A stretch of 64,000 nucleotides of DNA from Planctobacterium marinum (GCF_036322805.1 NZ_AP027272.1:4154001-4218000), one strand, 5' to 3'; shown: positions 1 through 9,876, numbered from the stretch's first letter. The notes: a model not told the origin generated them from the sequence alone. Numbers and translations are program-made.

Positions 1-1447
1 ACGCTTTCTGGGTTTTATCGCCAAAGGCTTTAACAATTTCTTTGATCGATGCGTTCTTTTCAACCAAGGCGCGATACTGCTTCCACTTAGCAATGGCGTC
101 GGGCAGATCGTTGCTGCCTTCGCCCTTCAGCTCGTTACGCTTATCATCTAATGAATAACCATCAGCTTGCAGGTCGTAGAACCAGACGCGCTCGGTAGTG
201 CCACCCTTGGTAAACATCAGAATCGCGGTGCTGACACCGGCGTAGGGTTTAAAGACACCACTGGGCAGGCTAACAATGCCCTCTAGCTGGTTGTTTTCTA
301 TCAGCTCCTGGCGCAATTGTTGGTGCGCTTTAGAAGAGCCAAACAGCACGCCATCTGGTACGATCACCGCGGCACGACCACCGAGCTTGAGCGCACGTAA
401 AATGTGAGCTACAAACAGCAGCTCGGTTTTTTTGGTTTTGACCAGCCCGAGAACATCCGGGTTGGTATTGGTTTCATCCAGGCTGCCCTTGAAAGGCGGA
501 TTGGCGAGGATCACATCGAAGAAGTCTTCTTCCTGCTTAGGAAAGTTTTCTTTAATGGATTTACTTAAAGAGTCCTGATAGAGAATATTCGCGCCATTCA
601 CCCCGTGCAGGGCCATGTTCATGCTACTGACGCGAAGCATGGTGGTATCGAAGTCGAAGCCCCAGAACATATTTTTGTTGATGTGGTCGCGGTAAGGTTC
701 TAACAGGTCTCCGGTGTGGTGTTTGTTGCCTTCTTCATCTTCAAAAATACCTGCCTCACTGGAATGTACACGGTTAAGGTACTCCATGGTGCGGGCGAGA
801 AATCCAGCCGTGCCACAAGCCGGGTCGCAGATGCTCTCGGTTGGCTGCGGATCGATCAGTTCGATCATGGCATCGATGATGTGTCGTGGGGTTCGGAACT
901 GGCCGTTAATGCCTGCGGTGGTGAGCTTACTCAGCAGGTATTCGTAGATATCGCCCTTTACATCGCTTTGGGTGAGCGGCAGCTCGTCCACCATTTCAAC
1001 GGCGCTGACCAGTACCGATTCGTTTTTGATTTCGAGATCAGCATCTTGCATGTATTCGCCGATATGGCCTAACGCCTCAATGGCGCTGCCATCACTGCCT
1101 AGCCCATCCTGCTCGTCCGACTTCTTACCCAGTTTGGCAAAGTAAGGGAAGACGTTTTGCTTCAGGTGTTTGTGCAGCTCCTTCCCGCTGAGGTTTTTAA
1201 AATTCTTCCAGCGCAGCAATTGGCCTTCTGGGGTATTGGGAAACAGGCGGTCGAAGTCTTTGCCCCCTTTTCCTTGCTTCTGAAGAGCATTCGCTTTGCG
1301 CTCTGCCATGTCTTCCTGCATGTCGAGCATGCGGGCAAACATCAGGTAGCTGATCTGCTCGATCACCGTTAATGGGTTGGTGATACCGCCGGTCCAGAAC
1401 TTTTCCCAGAGCTTGTCGATATCGTTACGTATTTTACCTGTTAGCAT
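1..1447 (-). CDS. hsdM: Type I restriction-modification DNA methyltransferase subunit HsdM (C-terminus cut by window edge)
   Basis: This gene encodes the modification subunit of a type I restriction system, which transfers a methyl group from S-adenosylmethionine to adenine. About 480 codons are visible from the ATG at 1447, beginning [18 protein letters not shown], the usual HsdM N-terminal helical domain. The SAM-binding motif [10 protein letters not shown] is near residue 207 and the catalytic NPPF motif near residue 314. The frame is open to the window edge. It starts 12 bp after the rmuC stop, so it is the fourth gene of the operon. The specificity subunit hsdS is not seen and would be expected further left. 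Confidence 0.93.
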   Translation of the reverse strand, partial: MLTGKIRNDIDKLWEKFWTGGITNPLTVIEQISYLMFARMLDMQEDMAERKANALQKQGKGGKDFDRLFPNTPEGQLLRWKNFKNLSGKELHKHLKQNVFPYFAKLGKKSDEQDGLGSDGSAIEALGHIGEYMQDADLEIKNESVLVSAVEMVDELPLTQSDVKGDIYEYLLSKLTTAGINGQFRTPRHIIDAMIELIDPQPTESICDPACGTAGFLARTMEYLNRVHSSEAGIFEDEEGNKHHTGDLLEPYRDHINKNMFWGFDFDTTMLRVSSMNMALHGVNGANILYQDSLSKSIKENFPKQEEDFFDVILANPPFKGSLDETNTNPDVLGLVKTKKTELLFVAHILRALKLGGRAAVIVPDGVLFGSSKAHQQLRQELIENNQLEGIVSLPSGVFKPYAGVSTAILMFTKGGTTERVWFYDLQADGYSLDDKRNELKGEGSNDLPDAIAKWKQYRALVEKNASIKEIVKAFGDKTQKA

Positions 1448-1459
1448 TCGTTACTTCTC

Positions 1460-3406
1460 TTAATTGCTTTCTGTCACTTTGGATTCGGTTGATGTTGCAA
1501 GTGCAACTTCTTCATGGGCGTCGTCATCCACTTCATAAGGGTTAGGTGATTGCAGTGCCGGAGCCTTGTTATTTTCTTCATCTTTTTCTTCGGGAAGTTC
1601 TTCAAGGTCTGGAATGGGCTCGACAATCAGGCCTAAGCGCTCTGCCTCAAAGTCCACATGAGATGTCTCCAGCTGTGGCAGGCTTTTGGTGACTTTGGCC
1701 GATAGCTGACTAAAGCGGTCGACTTTGCCATACAGGCCCTGCTGGCCTGCCAACGCTGTGACAGTGTTATTGTAATGGTTACTGGCCGTGTTGAGGGTAC
1801 CGCCCAATTTATGTAATCGTTCTGCTACCGTGCGCACCGAGTTATAGATATCTCCAGCCTTTTCACTGATTTCACGCGCTTCTGCGTTGCTACGCTCAAT
1901 CATCCACAGGTTTGATACGGTGCGAAGAATAGGAATGAGTGTGGTGTGAGATACCAGCACTATGCCCTTTTTGTAACCGTACTCGAACAGATCCTTGTTG
2001 TTTTTGAGCGCTTCGATGTAGGCAGGCTCAATGGGCATAAACATCAGCACAAAGTTGGGGCTGCGCATGCCTACCAGGTTGGTGTAATCCTTCGACGCTA
2101 AGTCATCAATGTGTTTACGAACTGCCTTCACATGTTCAGACATGGCGATTTGGTATTCTTCAGGCGATTCGGCACTCACTGCCCTGTCGTAGGCGTTCAG
2201 CGTTACCTTACTGTCGATAATGATGTGTTTGCCATCAGGCAGTTTGATGAGGTAATCGGTTTGCTTCTGTTTGCCTTCGGCGTCTTTAAAGGCGTCCTGT
2301 ACCGAATAGTGATCGTCTTCAATCAGACCACTCATTTCAAGCGTGCGGCGCAGCTGTGCTTCGCCCCAGGCTCCGCGCTGTTGCGAATCGCCTTTGAGTG
2401 CTGACGTCAGGTTATTAGCTTCGCTGCTCATTTGCAGGCCTATTTCCAGCACTTTCTTAATTTCAGCATTCAAATTGCTGTTGCCGCGAACCGACGATTC
2501 ATGCACTTCATTAATGCGCTTCTGAAAACCCTCGATTTGCTCGCGGAATGGCTTAAGCATACTGTCGATGCTGGTTTGACTTGTTTGGCTAAACGTTTTG
2601 CCTTTCTCATCAAATATCTTATTAGCCAGATTTTCTAACTCTTTGGTCAGTGACTGCTTGGTCTCGCTTAATTGTTGCATTTGCTCTTTAAAGTGCTCTT
2701 CTTTGCGCTCCAGCGTGGTTTTCAGTTCAGTATGCTCATTACTAAGTGACTGATAGCGCTCCTGAAGCTGGGTATGGCGCTGCTGTACCTCCACGAGGTT
2801 CTGCTTGGCTTCCTTTAGTTGCTCACGTGCTTCAAAGTTGGACGATTCAAGCTCTTTGGCCTTTTTACCTTCCTGAGCCAATTCTTCTTTGAGCTGGCTT
2901 ACTTGAGAACGTTCCTGCTGAATGTTCTGTTCCGCTTTTTCCAAGCGATTTCGTAAATCCTGAGATTGCTCTTTCAATGCACGATTATCAGCTTGGGCAG
3001 TTTCCAATTGCTTTTCGGTACTGTGATGTTGACCTTTAACCTCATCCAACGCACTTTGCTGAGATGCCAGCTGACCCTTCAGTTCTGTTACTGTGTCATT
3101 CAGGCGTTGTTCGGTGGATTGGGCTGCAGACTGAACACTATCCAGCCTTGTCTGCAACTTGCTTTCAGACAGGTCCTTGTCGTGTAAGGCTGCACCGAGC
3201 TGCTTAATGTCCTCTTGTTGCTTCTGGCTCTGCGTATTGGCCAATTCCAGGGCTTGCTCGGTCTGCTTCAACCGGCCGCTGAGTTCAGTGCTCTTGCGGC
3301 CCAGCAAGACCATCGCCAGCAGATATCCTAGCGCAGCAAACACCAAGCCTGCTAGCGAGGCGGTAATGATAAGTTCAGTTGTCCATTCCAGTGATTGCAT
3401 GTTCAC
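1460..3406 (-). CDS. rmuC: RmuC family protein in the type I restriction operon
   Basis: The 648-residue product has an N-terminal membrane segment (about 12-34), a long glutamine- and glutamate-rich coiled coil (about 40-270) and a C-terminal RmuC domain (about 300-570). That domain has the family signatures GAWGEAQL, the nuclease-fold strand IIIDSKV, and MRSPNFVLMFMPIEPAY. RmuC proteins limit DNA rearrangement at inverted repeats, but the biochemical activity is poorly known. The start overlaps the hsdR stop by 4 bp (ATGA) and hsdM follows after 12 bp, so it is co-transcribed with the restriction genes. Its place inside the operon suggests a role in the restriction module, which is inference. 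It may be a cargo paralogue of a chromosomal housekeeping rmuC. Confidence 0.85.
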   Translation of the reverse strand: MNMQSLEWTTELIITASLAGLVFAALGYLLAMVLLGRKSTELSGRLKQTEQALELANTQSQKQQEDIKQLGAALHDKDLSESKLQTRLDSVQSAAQSTEQRLNDTVTELKGQLASQQSALDEVKGQHHSTEKQLETAQADNRALKEQSQDLRNRLEKAEQNIQQERSQVSQLKEELAQEGKKAKELESSNFEAREQLKEAKQNLVEVQQRHTQLQERYQSLSNEHTELKTTLERKEEHFKEQMQQLSETKQSLTKELENLANKIFDEKGKTFSQTSQTSIDSMLKPFREQIEGFQKRINEVHESSVRGNSNLNAEIKKVLEIGLQMSSEANNLTSALKGDSQQRGAWGEAQLRRTLEMSGLIEDDHYSVQDAFKDAEGKQKQTDYLIKLPDGKHIIIDSKVTLNAYDRAVSAESPEEYQIAMSEHVKAVRKHIDDLASKDYTNLVGMRSPNFVLMFMPIEPAYIEALKNNKDLFEYGYKKGIVLVSHTTLIPILRTVSNLWMIERSNAEAREISEKAGDIYNSVRTVAERLHKLGGTLNTASNHYNNTVTALAGQQGLYGKVDRFSQLSAKVTKSLPQLETSHVDFEAERLGLIVEPIPDLEELPEEKDEENNKAPALQSPNPYEVDDDAHEEVALATSTESKVTESN

Positions 3407-6400
3407 TCCTGCGTGCTTTCTGGCTGTGAACCCGATGACTTGGGTTCAGCCTTAATAAAGGGTTTCATAACAGTAATCAGCTCACCCACGTCATCCGGGG
3501 TAAATATGCCGTCAATTCCCTCGTGTGAGACGGAGGTAAATGGCGCATCGTATAGCTTTTCGACCACGATGGAGCCGTGCTGGGCGATGTAATTCTTCAG
3601 TAGGTTCATAAACCGCACCTGCTGGGCAGTGAGCGCTGGGTGGGCGTGCAGAAAGCTCTTGAAATGGTCTTCAATGGCTTGTGCATCCAGGCCGATAATT
3701 TCACGTACCGTAAGGTGTAATTGATCTGCCGTACGGCCATAGAATTCATTCAGCACCTCCAGGCTCACACCAGGGTGGCTGGTGAGTATGGTAGACGTCA
3801 GTGTTTTTAGTTCTGGCTCTGCGATGGGTTCCCCTTTGCGGATTTTCTGCAACGTTGTGTTGGCCGCTACCATTTGATCCAGAATATCCTTCAGCCTGCG
3901 GCGGTAGAGCATGGCCTCGTTGGCACCGGCGATCTTTACCTCACGTTCAGCTTCACGCACCCCGGAATCCCCTGTTCTCGTGGTGTCGGTCTCATAACCG
4001 GGGCCGGTTCGCTGCTGGCGATATTTCATAATGCCGCGCAACTCTTTGCGGGCTTTTTCTAACCTTTCGATATTAGGCGCTTGCCAAAAGTCGGCACTGC
4101 GTACTTCTTCAATAATTGCGTCTTTCTGGCGTACCGCCTGAATATTCACGGCCAGTTTGTCCATCTCAGCGAGCAGCAGATCTCTGCCATCATCAAAGCA
4201 ACTCGCTTGTTCTACCAGGCAGCGCTCAATGGTAGCCATCAGCTTGTCCAACTGGGTTGCATGTTTGTCGCGCAGCACGCGAGCAGACATTAACGGTGCG
4301 ATGCTATTGGCAAGCAGATGCTGGGTTTTCGCATCGAAATCCCTGAGCATATCGGTTTGCTGCAGCTGGTGCACGATACGCAATTCTCGCTTTACTGCAA
4401 TGCTGGTGTCGGGCAAGTCATTAATGTCGGCCCGTAGTAAATTAATGGCCGTATCAAAAGCGGCAGCATGGTTTTGCTGTAATGCAGCCTGCGCCAGCTC
4501 AAGACGAGCCTCAAAGGTTGTTTGTAGTAAGGATTTACCGCCGGTGTCATCAGGCTCCTGATACTCCTCCTCGAAAAAGTCGAAGTTGCCATAATGGTCA
4601 AATATCATGAACTCGGTTTTATGCTTTCCTGGACCAAAGAGATTCGGGCGCAAGCGCGTGCCACGACCAATCATCTGCCAGAATTTCACCCAGCTTTTTA
4701 CCGGCTTTGCAAACACCAGGTTGACGACTTCCGGAACGTCGATACCTGTATCGAGCATATCCACTGAAATAGCAATGCGAAAATCGTTATCGGATTTTTT
4801 GAATTCTTTAATCAGGCTCTCAACATGGGGAATCGCATTGTGGATGACCTTGCACACCTTGGTGCCATACTGGGGATAGAGCTTGCAGAACAGCTTTTCC
4901 AGGTGCTCAGCATGATCCTGACGCTGAGCGAAGATAATAGTTTTTCCAACCAAGGAGCCTGTCTCATCCTTGATGCCATTATTGACTAGATTTTCAAGGA
5001 TTATGCGATCAGTATCTTCACTGAAGATCTTACGGCCAATGTCCTTGCCTGCAATAGTGGTATTGCGAGCTGCTTCTTCGCCTAGGTCTTCTTCTAGCTG
5101 ACGTTTTTGTTCATCTGTAAGGTCGTTGTAATGAATACCATCACGAAGAAAGTCGGTAGTCAGGTCTTTCACTCGGAAGTCAACCAGGTAAGGTGGTTCG
5201 TTATTAATTGCCGCGTCCAAGCCAAATTCGAATGTCGGATCGGTGGTTTCGCAATCGAATATATCGAAGGTATTCCGACTAATGAATTTCACTGGGGTTG
5301 CGGTCAACCCCACTTGCAAAGCATCAAAGTAATCGAACAGATCGCGATACTTGTTGTAGATGCTGCGATGGGACTCATCGGCAATAATCAGATCGAAAAA
5401 GCCAACATCTAACTGAGCAAAGCGATTCATCATACCGGGATAGGTGGCAATATAAATTCGTGCACTTTGATCAATTTTATTTGTTTCACCAATAACGCAA
5501 CGCGGTTCGGACGGCAGGTTTTGTTTAAAGGCATCATCGGCCTGTACGCGCAGCTCTTTTCGGTCACAAAGAAATAATGCACGCTTGGCCCAGCCAGTGC
5601 GCAAAAGAAGCTCAGCCAATGCTATGGCTACGCGAGTTTTACCTGTGCCAGTGGCCTGAATGATAAGTGCTTTGCGCCGCTGGCCTTGAAAGTGTGCCGC
5701 GACCGTTTTAATGGCTTCAATCTGGTAAGGTCGGTCAGCGATGCTGAGTTCTGGATTGAATTTTTCCAGCTCTGCCGCACGATAGTGGCGCTGATAAATC
5801 AGGTAATCCAGACTGTCTTTACTGTAAAAACCGTAAACTGGCCGGTAGGTGTTGTACTGGTGATCGTCCCAGATGAAGGTCTCGTAGCCGTTGGAATAGA
5901 AAATGACCGGGCGTTGGTAGCCCATGTGCTCAAAGGCATCGGCATATAGCCGGGCTTGTTCTCGACCGGCCTGTAGGTTGGTATTGCCGGATTTCTTCGC
6001 CTCAATTACAGCAAGTGGATGACCGTTATCGCCCCAGAGCACGTAATCCACATAGCCCTTACCGCTTGGGTTGTTGGGAAACTGTACTTCAACTTCCTGG
6101 CCGACCTGATCGGGATTCTGAATATCCCAACCAGCTTGCAACAACATGGCATCGATCAACAAGACGCGTGTTTTAGCTTCGTTCCATTGTAGGCTGTCGG
6201 CCACGTGCTGACTCTGCTGCTGGCGTTTTTGCTGATCTGCCTTGGCAGGCTGCTCCAGCCTTTCGATGTTTCTGGTGCGCTCACGCTCCAGTTGTTCCAT
6301 GACTTTTTCAAGCTCTTCTTGCTGCTTTTGCAATTCCTTCTCGTAGCTTGAAACGGATTTCTGTAGCTGATTTAAGGATGCCGTTGGATCTTTTACATCA

Positions 6401-6822
6401 ACAAATGTGGCGATTTGTTCCTTCTTTTTGCCGTAATACTTAATACCCATGTACATAGCCAACTGGTGCGCTGTTCCCAATGCCATATGTGCATTACGTA
6501 ATTCACCCTCTGCGCCGTGGGCGGCGTCATTGCCTTGAATACGCAAAAAGTTGATCTGATGAATCAGTGATTTGCTAACGCAATCCTCAAAAACCGGACT
6601 TTTGATCAGCTCATAGAAGCTGGACTGCGGCATACGCGGCAGCAACTCTTCCTTATAGATGGCCTTGGTCAGCTCTTCAGCAAAACTGCGTAAACGGGTC
6701 AAAGTACTCCCCGGATCGATATGCAATACCGCCTCGGCCAAACCAGCAAGGTTAGCAAGTAGGTCATTCTCGGGTCTCAAGAATTCGAAGTTCACTGATT
6801 TCATAAAAATTATTCTGTCCAT
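3403..6822 (-). CDS. hsdR: Type I restriction endonuclease subunit HsdR
   Basis: The 1139-residue product is the translocating and cleaving subunit of a type I restriction enzyme. It has an N-terminal DUF4145-like domain (about 1-140), a coiled coil (about 145-205) and a PD-(D/E)xK nuclease domain with YVDYVLW and the EAKK motif near residue 274. The superfamily 2 helicase core has Walker A ATGTGKT near 392, a DESH box near 481, GLTATP after it and IGRGTRLRP near 721. A C-terminal domain of the EcoEI type follows. The ATG at 6822 has an AAGG ribosome site, part of a hairpin. An in-frame ATG at 6804 is an alternative start. Upstream is the sigma-54 regulator, 41 bp away; downstream rmuC overlaps by 4 bp. 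Confidence 0.93.
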   Translation of the reverse strand: MDRIIFMKSVNFEFLRPENDLLANLAGLAEAVLHIDPGSTLTRLRSFAEELTKAIYKEELLPRMPQSSFYELIKSPVFEDCVSKSLIHQINFLRIQGNDAAHGAEGELRNAHMALGTAHQLAMYMGIKYYGKKKEQIATFVDVKDPTASLNQLQKSVSSYEKELQKQQEELEKVMEQLERERTRNIERLEQPAKADQQKRQQQSQHVADSLQWNEAKTRVLLIDAMLLQAGWDIQNPDQVGQEVEVQFPNNPSGKGYVDYVLWGDNGHPLAVIEAKKSGNTNLQAGREQARLYADAFEHMGYQRPVIFYSNGYETFIWDDHQYNTYRPVYGFYSKDSLDYLIYQRHYRAAELEKFNPELSIADRPYQIEAIKTVAAHFQGQRRKALIIQATGTGKTRVAIALAELLLRTGWAKRALFLCDRKELRVQADDAFKQNLPSEPRCVIGETNKIDQSARIYIATYPGMMNRFAQLDVGFFDLIIADESHRSIYNKYRDLFDYFDALQVGLTATPVKFISRNTFDIFDCETTDPTFEFGLDAAINNEPPYLVDFRVKDLTTDFLRDGIHYNDLTDEQKRQLEEDLGEEAARNTTIAGKDIGRKIFSEDTDRIILENLVNNGIKDETGSLVGKTIIFAQRQDHAEHLEKLFCKLYPQYGTKVCKVIHNAIPHVESLIKEFKKSDNDFRIAISVDMLDTGIDVPEVVNLVFAKPVKSWVKFWQMIGRGTRLRPNLFGPGKHKTEFMIFDHYGNFDFFEEEYQEPDDTGGKSLLQTTFEARLELAQAALQQNHAAAFDTAINLLRADINDLPDTSIAVKRELRIVHQLQQTDMLRDFDAKTQHLLANSIAPLMSARVLRDKHATQLDKLMATIERCLVEQASCFDDGRDLLLAEMDKLAVNIQAVRQKDAIIEEVRSADFWQAPNIERLEKARKELRGIMKYRQQRTGPGYETDTTRTGDSGVREAEREVKIAGANEAMLYRRRLKDILDQMVAANTTLQKIRKGEPIAEPELKTLTSTILTSHPGVSLEVLNEFYGRTADQLHLTVREIIGLDAQAIEDHFKSFLHAHPALTAQQVRFMNLLKNYIAQHGSIVVEKLYDAPFTSVSHEGIDGIFTPDDVGELITVMKPFIKAEPKSSGSQPESTQE

Positions 6823-6823
6823 A

Positions 6824-6845
6824 ACAGCCTTATAGCGAAGGCTGT
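6824..6845 (-). promoter_or_regulatory. Hairpin in the hsdR leader covering its ribosome-binding site
   Basis: ACAGCCTT (6824-6831) and AAGGCTGT (6838-6845) form a perfect 8-bp stem with a 6-base loop. It ends one base before the ATG at 6822 on the minus strand. The AAGG that would serve as the ribosome site lies in the stem. It could lower HsdR translation or act as a processing site between the regulator and hsdR. There is no U-tract directly after it, so it is not a typical terminator. Confidence 0.45.
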
Positions 6846-6863
6846 GCCAAGTTTAATGAGGCG

Positions 6864-8363
6864 CTAAGAAATTCCGTATTTTTCCATCCAATTGTTTAAT
6901 GTCTGGTAATTTTTCAGTCCTAAAAGTTGTGCTGCCCTTGTTTTGTTCTGCCCCGTATGTTCCAGCGCCTTGCGGATATAAACAGACACCAATTCAGAGA
7001 TTATTTCTTGAATATCAACGCCTTGTGAGACATCCATAGCCATTAGGTCCGTCTTCCCTCTTGGAATTTCAAACATTGCCAGCTGTAAATCTTCCGCAGA
7101 AATATCCTTGCCCTTGCACCAAAGAGCTGCCCGTAACAATGTGGAGTATAATTCTCGAACATTGCCTTTCCATGGCTGCTTTAAAATAAGATTTTTTGCG
7201 TCAGCAGAAATTTTCTTATGTTCAAGAGCTAGGTCTTTTTCACAAATTGCGGTGACTAAACTATCTGCCAATATCGAAAGATCTCCTTCACGTTCCCTCA
7301 ACGGCGGCAAATGTAGTGTGCCAACAGCGATGCGGTAAAAAAGGTCTTCTCTGAAGTTACCATTTGCAACTTCATGCAAAAGATTGCGATGAGTAGCTGT
7401 GATAAGCCTGACATTTACCTGGTGCTCTTTCTCACCGCCAACTGGCACAAAAACTTTTTCCTGTAATACCCTCAATAAGCGCACCTGTACATGAGGTTGT
7501 AACTCCCCAAATTCATCCAAAAACAAGGTGCCGCCATGAGCTTGTTCAAATACCCCTGGTTTATCTGTTATGGCCCCTGTAAAAGCACCTTTTTTGTGTC
7601 CAAACAGCACTGAATCGACTAATTCAGGCGAGATTGCACCACAATTTAATGGGACAAAAGACTTGTCCCGCCGGTTACTTGCGTTATGAATCGCCCGGGC
7701 GAAAAGTTCTTTTCCTGTTCCTGTTTCTCCCAGAATCAGAACAGGAACATCACGTTCCGCCAATATTTGCGCCTGTGCTTTTAACTCCAGCATCCGTGGA
7801 TTTTGAGTTATGATATTGTCAAATGCTGCGTTAACAGGTACCCCTGGCTCTGCCAACGTATTAAGTTTTTCACTGCCAATGTTTTTAGCCGCAGGCACGT
7901 ACTCCGCTGCCAGCTCAAAGGGGACATTCACCTCCTGAACCCCTTCTTCTCTGGATGACTGGAAAAATTTAGATGGGTATCTGGTTTTTCCAAGCAGGAT
8001 CCAAACAGCCTGCATTGCTGGTGTACCGGGACTTAATAAAATGGATAACTGACATTCCTCTGCCTGAAGCCTAGACAGGTGACGATTTGCCTGAAGATAT
8101 ATGTCGCCAAAATTAACCGGGGAAGACAACGGAGCGGCGTGCGCATTTACAGTAAAGCTGAACTTTTCCCGTAACCAGTTCAGGTAAGGCATTACCTGCC
8201 CTTGAGGGTAATCGTACAATAACTCTACACGCTCAAATTGTTTAGTATCGAGAGTAGCTGCTACTGGTCCAACGGAACAGTTCTTCTGGTCTGGACTAAG
8301 AATACCCTGTAGATCATTCCAACCAATCCAGCTAACTAAAGTATGGGCCTTAGTCTTGCTCAT
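6864..8363 (-). CDS. CARF-domain (RtcR-like) sigma-54-dependent transcriptional activator
   Basis: This enhancer-binding protein should use ATP to open promoters bound by sigma-54 RNA polymerase. Residues about 10-170 look like a CARF sensor domain as in RtcR: a core strand then SPGTPAMQAVWILL, and RYPSKFFQSSREEGVQEV. This suggests control by a nucleotide or RNA-end ligand. The AAA+ domain has Walker A GETGTGKE near residue 209, the sigma-54 loop GAFTGA near 258 and LFLDEFGE near 281. A Fis-type helix-turn-helix ends the protein (NKTRAAQLLGLKNYQTL). I chose the ATG at 8363 (499 residues) because GGAG lies 7 bases upstream; an in-frame ATG at 8384 gives 506. It precedes hsdR on the same strand and diverges from tniQ. 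Control of the restriction operon or of the cascade genes is inference. Confidence 0.82.
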   Translation of the reverse strand: MSKTKAHTLVSWIGWNDLQGILSPDQKNCSVGPVAATLDTKQFERVELLYDYPQGQVMPYLNWLREKFSFTVNAHAAPLSSPVNFGDIYLQANRHLSRLQAEECQLSILLSPGTPAMQAVWILLGKTRYPSKFFQSSREEGVQEVNVPFELAAEYVPAAKNIGSEKLNTLAEPGVPVNAAFDNIITQNPRMLELKAQAQILAERDVPVLILGETGTGKELFARAIHNASNRRDKSFVPLNCGAISPELVDSVLFGHKKGAFTGAITDKPGVFEQAHGGTLFLDEFGELQPHVQVRLLRVLQEKVFVPVGGEKEHQVNVRLITATHRNLLHEVANGNFREDLFYRIAVGTLHLPPLREREGDLSILADSLVTAICEKDLALEHKKISADAKNLILKQPWKGNVRELYSTLLRAALWCKGKDISAEDLQLAMFEIPRGKTDLMAMDVSQGVDIQEIISELVSVYIRKALEHTGQNKTRAAQLLGLKNYQTLNNWMEKYGIS

Positions 8364-8679
8364 CCATGAACTCCAACGCGTCATTTATAGTTACATTTAA
8401 ATATGCGGCACTTCTGCCAAAATGAATAAAAAACGACCTTAGCTACCGCGTATTTGTATAATTGGTGAGTAAATTCATTATCGAACATTACGCTTTTAAG
8501 TATAGTACAACTTCATATAAGCGCCATCGTTATTAGCAATAACCTTTCCCTTTAAGATTCATTTGACTTTCATTTCTTCAGCTCAGCGTTCTATTCAATG
8601 CGAACAAAATGTATCTATTATGCAACTTAGTAAAAACTCGTCTATGTTTTTTTGATGAATGCGCAACTTCAGACGATGA
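8364..8679. other. Divergent intergenic region between the sigma-54 regulator and tniQ
   Basis: This 316-bp AT-rich stretch holds the control regions of two divergent operons. Apart from the sigma-54-like site on the minus strand I see no convincing promoter for tniQ. A six-codon open frame (8659-8679, ATG to TGA) ends directly before the tniQ start. It has no clear ribosome site and may be chance. No Xre-type regulator gene, as found in some I-F3 elements, is present here. Confidence 0.6.
8403..8418 (-). promoter_or_regulatory. Candidate sigma-54 (-24/-12) promoter of the regulator operon
   Basis: On the minus strand the sequence TGGCAGAAGTGCCGCA has the invariant GG-N10-GC spacing, with GG at 8418-8417 and GC at 8406-8405. 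It matches the consensus TGGCAC-N5-TTGC at the -24 core but poorly in the TT of -12. Transcription would start near 8393, giving a 30-base leader with GGAG before the ATG at 8363. This would fit autoregulation by a sigma-54 activator. The same bases are nearly palindromic (GGCA...TGCC), so a repressor site is possible. Confidence 0.35.
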
Positions 8680-9876
8680 ATGTTACTATCACGCACGCCT
8701 CCACAAAAAGATGAGACACTTGAAAGCTTTATCATCCGTACTGCCCAGCACAACGGCTATAAGGAAATTGATCGCTTTTTAGGTGCGTTGCAACGTCTTG
8801 ATAGCAGGCAAAATAGCAAGGTTCATTCTGCCTCGTCACTTAAATTGCTATCAATCAACCTATATCACGCCAAAACTTCGGGTCGTTCACGACTTGATTT
8901 CATCAGGCTTTTCTCACATCTGATTTTTGAAGAAGCAAAGTCCGTGAATTCACTTTTGCTTTACAGGGGGAGAGAAAAATTTTCAGGTAAGTACGAATCT
9001 GTTAATCGGGAAGGTGATGTATATCCACGAATATTTTTACAGACATCGACTATCCCTGTTTGTACAGAGTGTCTGGCCGAGGGAGCTTATATCAGGCAAT
9101 TATGGCACTTTACTCCTTACAATGCCTGCCATCATCACTGCCGAACACTAATTCACCAGTGCTCATGCGGCCATATGATCCACTATATAAAAGATCAATC
9201 AATTAACATCTGTCCAAAATGTAATGAACCTTACTATCAGGATGAGAAAAGCAAAGCCCCGTCGGCAGACCTCGAACTGGCGCGGTGGCTTTCGGGAGGT
9301 ACCGTAGAACATTTGCCGGACATTAACAAAAGCCATCGATGGGGGATACTTCTTTGGTGGTTGCAATTTAACCATTACAACCCAGACCGCTATGCACAGG
9401 AGACATCTCCTGATTTTATTCTGTTTCTGTCCGGGTTCCCTGAGACGTTCCACCATATCCTCGATGAGAAAGTTAATCTGGCAGAAGATTATTCGACTAA
9501 ACAGCTTGGCGCACTGAGATTCGAAGACGTATTCGGTAATTTATTGCTCACTTCAACGAGACTTCCCAGCTCCAAACTAAAATTTAATATCATACTGAAA
9601 TATTTGATTAGTTTTTTTCAGGACAAGTTTTACTCTAATAACTGGCTTGCCAATCTAAAACTCAATGCAATAGAAGCCTCTATTCTTTTAAATTGTAATA
9701 CACAACAAGTAGCCGCATTAGCGGATCAGGGTATTTTGCCGATTCACAACAAGAGGCTTATCAACCCTCTAAATATCTATACTCCTGCCTTTGAGTTAGG
9801 AGATGTATTTTGCGTTTGGATGACAAAGTTCCAGTCCGAGCATTCAAACCTTCAGGTGCTCACATCGAAATGGTAG
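8680..9876 (+). CDS. tniQ: TniQ, CAST target-selection protein associated with Cascade
   Basis: TniQ joins the I-F3 Cascade complex at the DNA target and recruits TnsC, linking crRNA recognition to transposition. The 398-residue product is close to the Tn6677 TniQ length. It begins with the family motif of an N-terminal TniQ domain (MLLSRTPPQKDETLESFIIR). Zinc-binding residues follow: C128/C131, H151-H153/C154, C161/C163 and C178/C181, and then a helical C-terminal half. It is the first gene of the tniQ-cas8/5-cas7-cas6 operon; its stop overlaps the chosen cas8/5 start. The ribosome site is weak. It is shorter than TnsD-type homologues that bind an attachment site directly, which supports the CRISPR-linked class. 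Confidence 0.93.
   Translation: MLLSRTPPQKDETLESFIIRTAQHNGYKEIDRFLGALQRLDSRQNSKVHSASSLKLLSINLYHAKTSGRSRLDFIRLFSHLIFEEAKSVNSLLLYRGREKFSGKYESVNREGDVYPRIFLQTSTIPVCTECLAEGAYIRQLWHFTPYNACHHHCRTLIHQCSCGHMIHYIKDQSINICPKCNEPYYQDEKSKAPSADLELARWLSGGTVEHLPDINKSHRWGILLWWLQFNHYNPDRYAQETSPDFILFLSGFPETFHHILDEKVNLAEDYSTKQLGALRFEDVFGNLLLTSTRLPSSKLKFNIILKYLISFFQDKFYSNNWLANLKLNAIEASILLNCNTQQVAALADQGILPIHNKRLINPLNIYTPAFELGDVFCVWMTKFQSEHSNLQVLTSKW

Noticed and set aside
716-1372. Plus-strand open frames opposite hsdM
   Set aside because: They are antisense shadows of the clear HsdM frame and have no protein features.
8659-8679. Six-codon leader peptide before tniQ
   Set aside because: No ribosome site and no attenuator structure were seen; it is likely chance.
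8385-8679. Sigma-54 promoter driving tniQ on the plus strand
   Set aside because: No GG-N10-GC pair exists on the plus strand in this interval.
9810-9869. Longer cas8/5 start at 9810
   Set aside because: It overlaps tniQ by 67 bp and adds 20 residues before the normal N-terminus.
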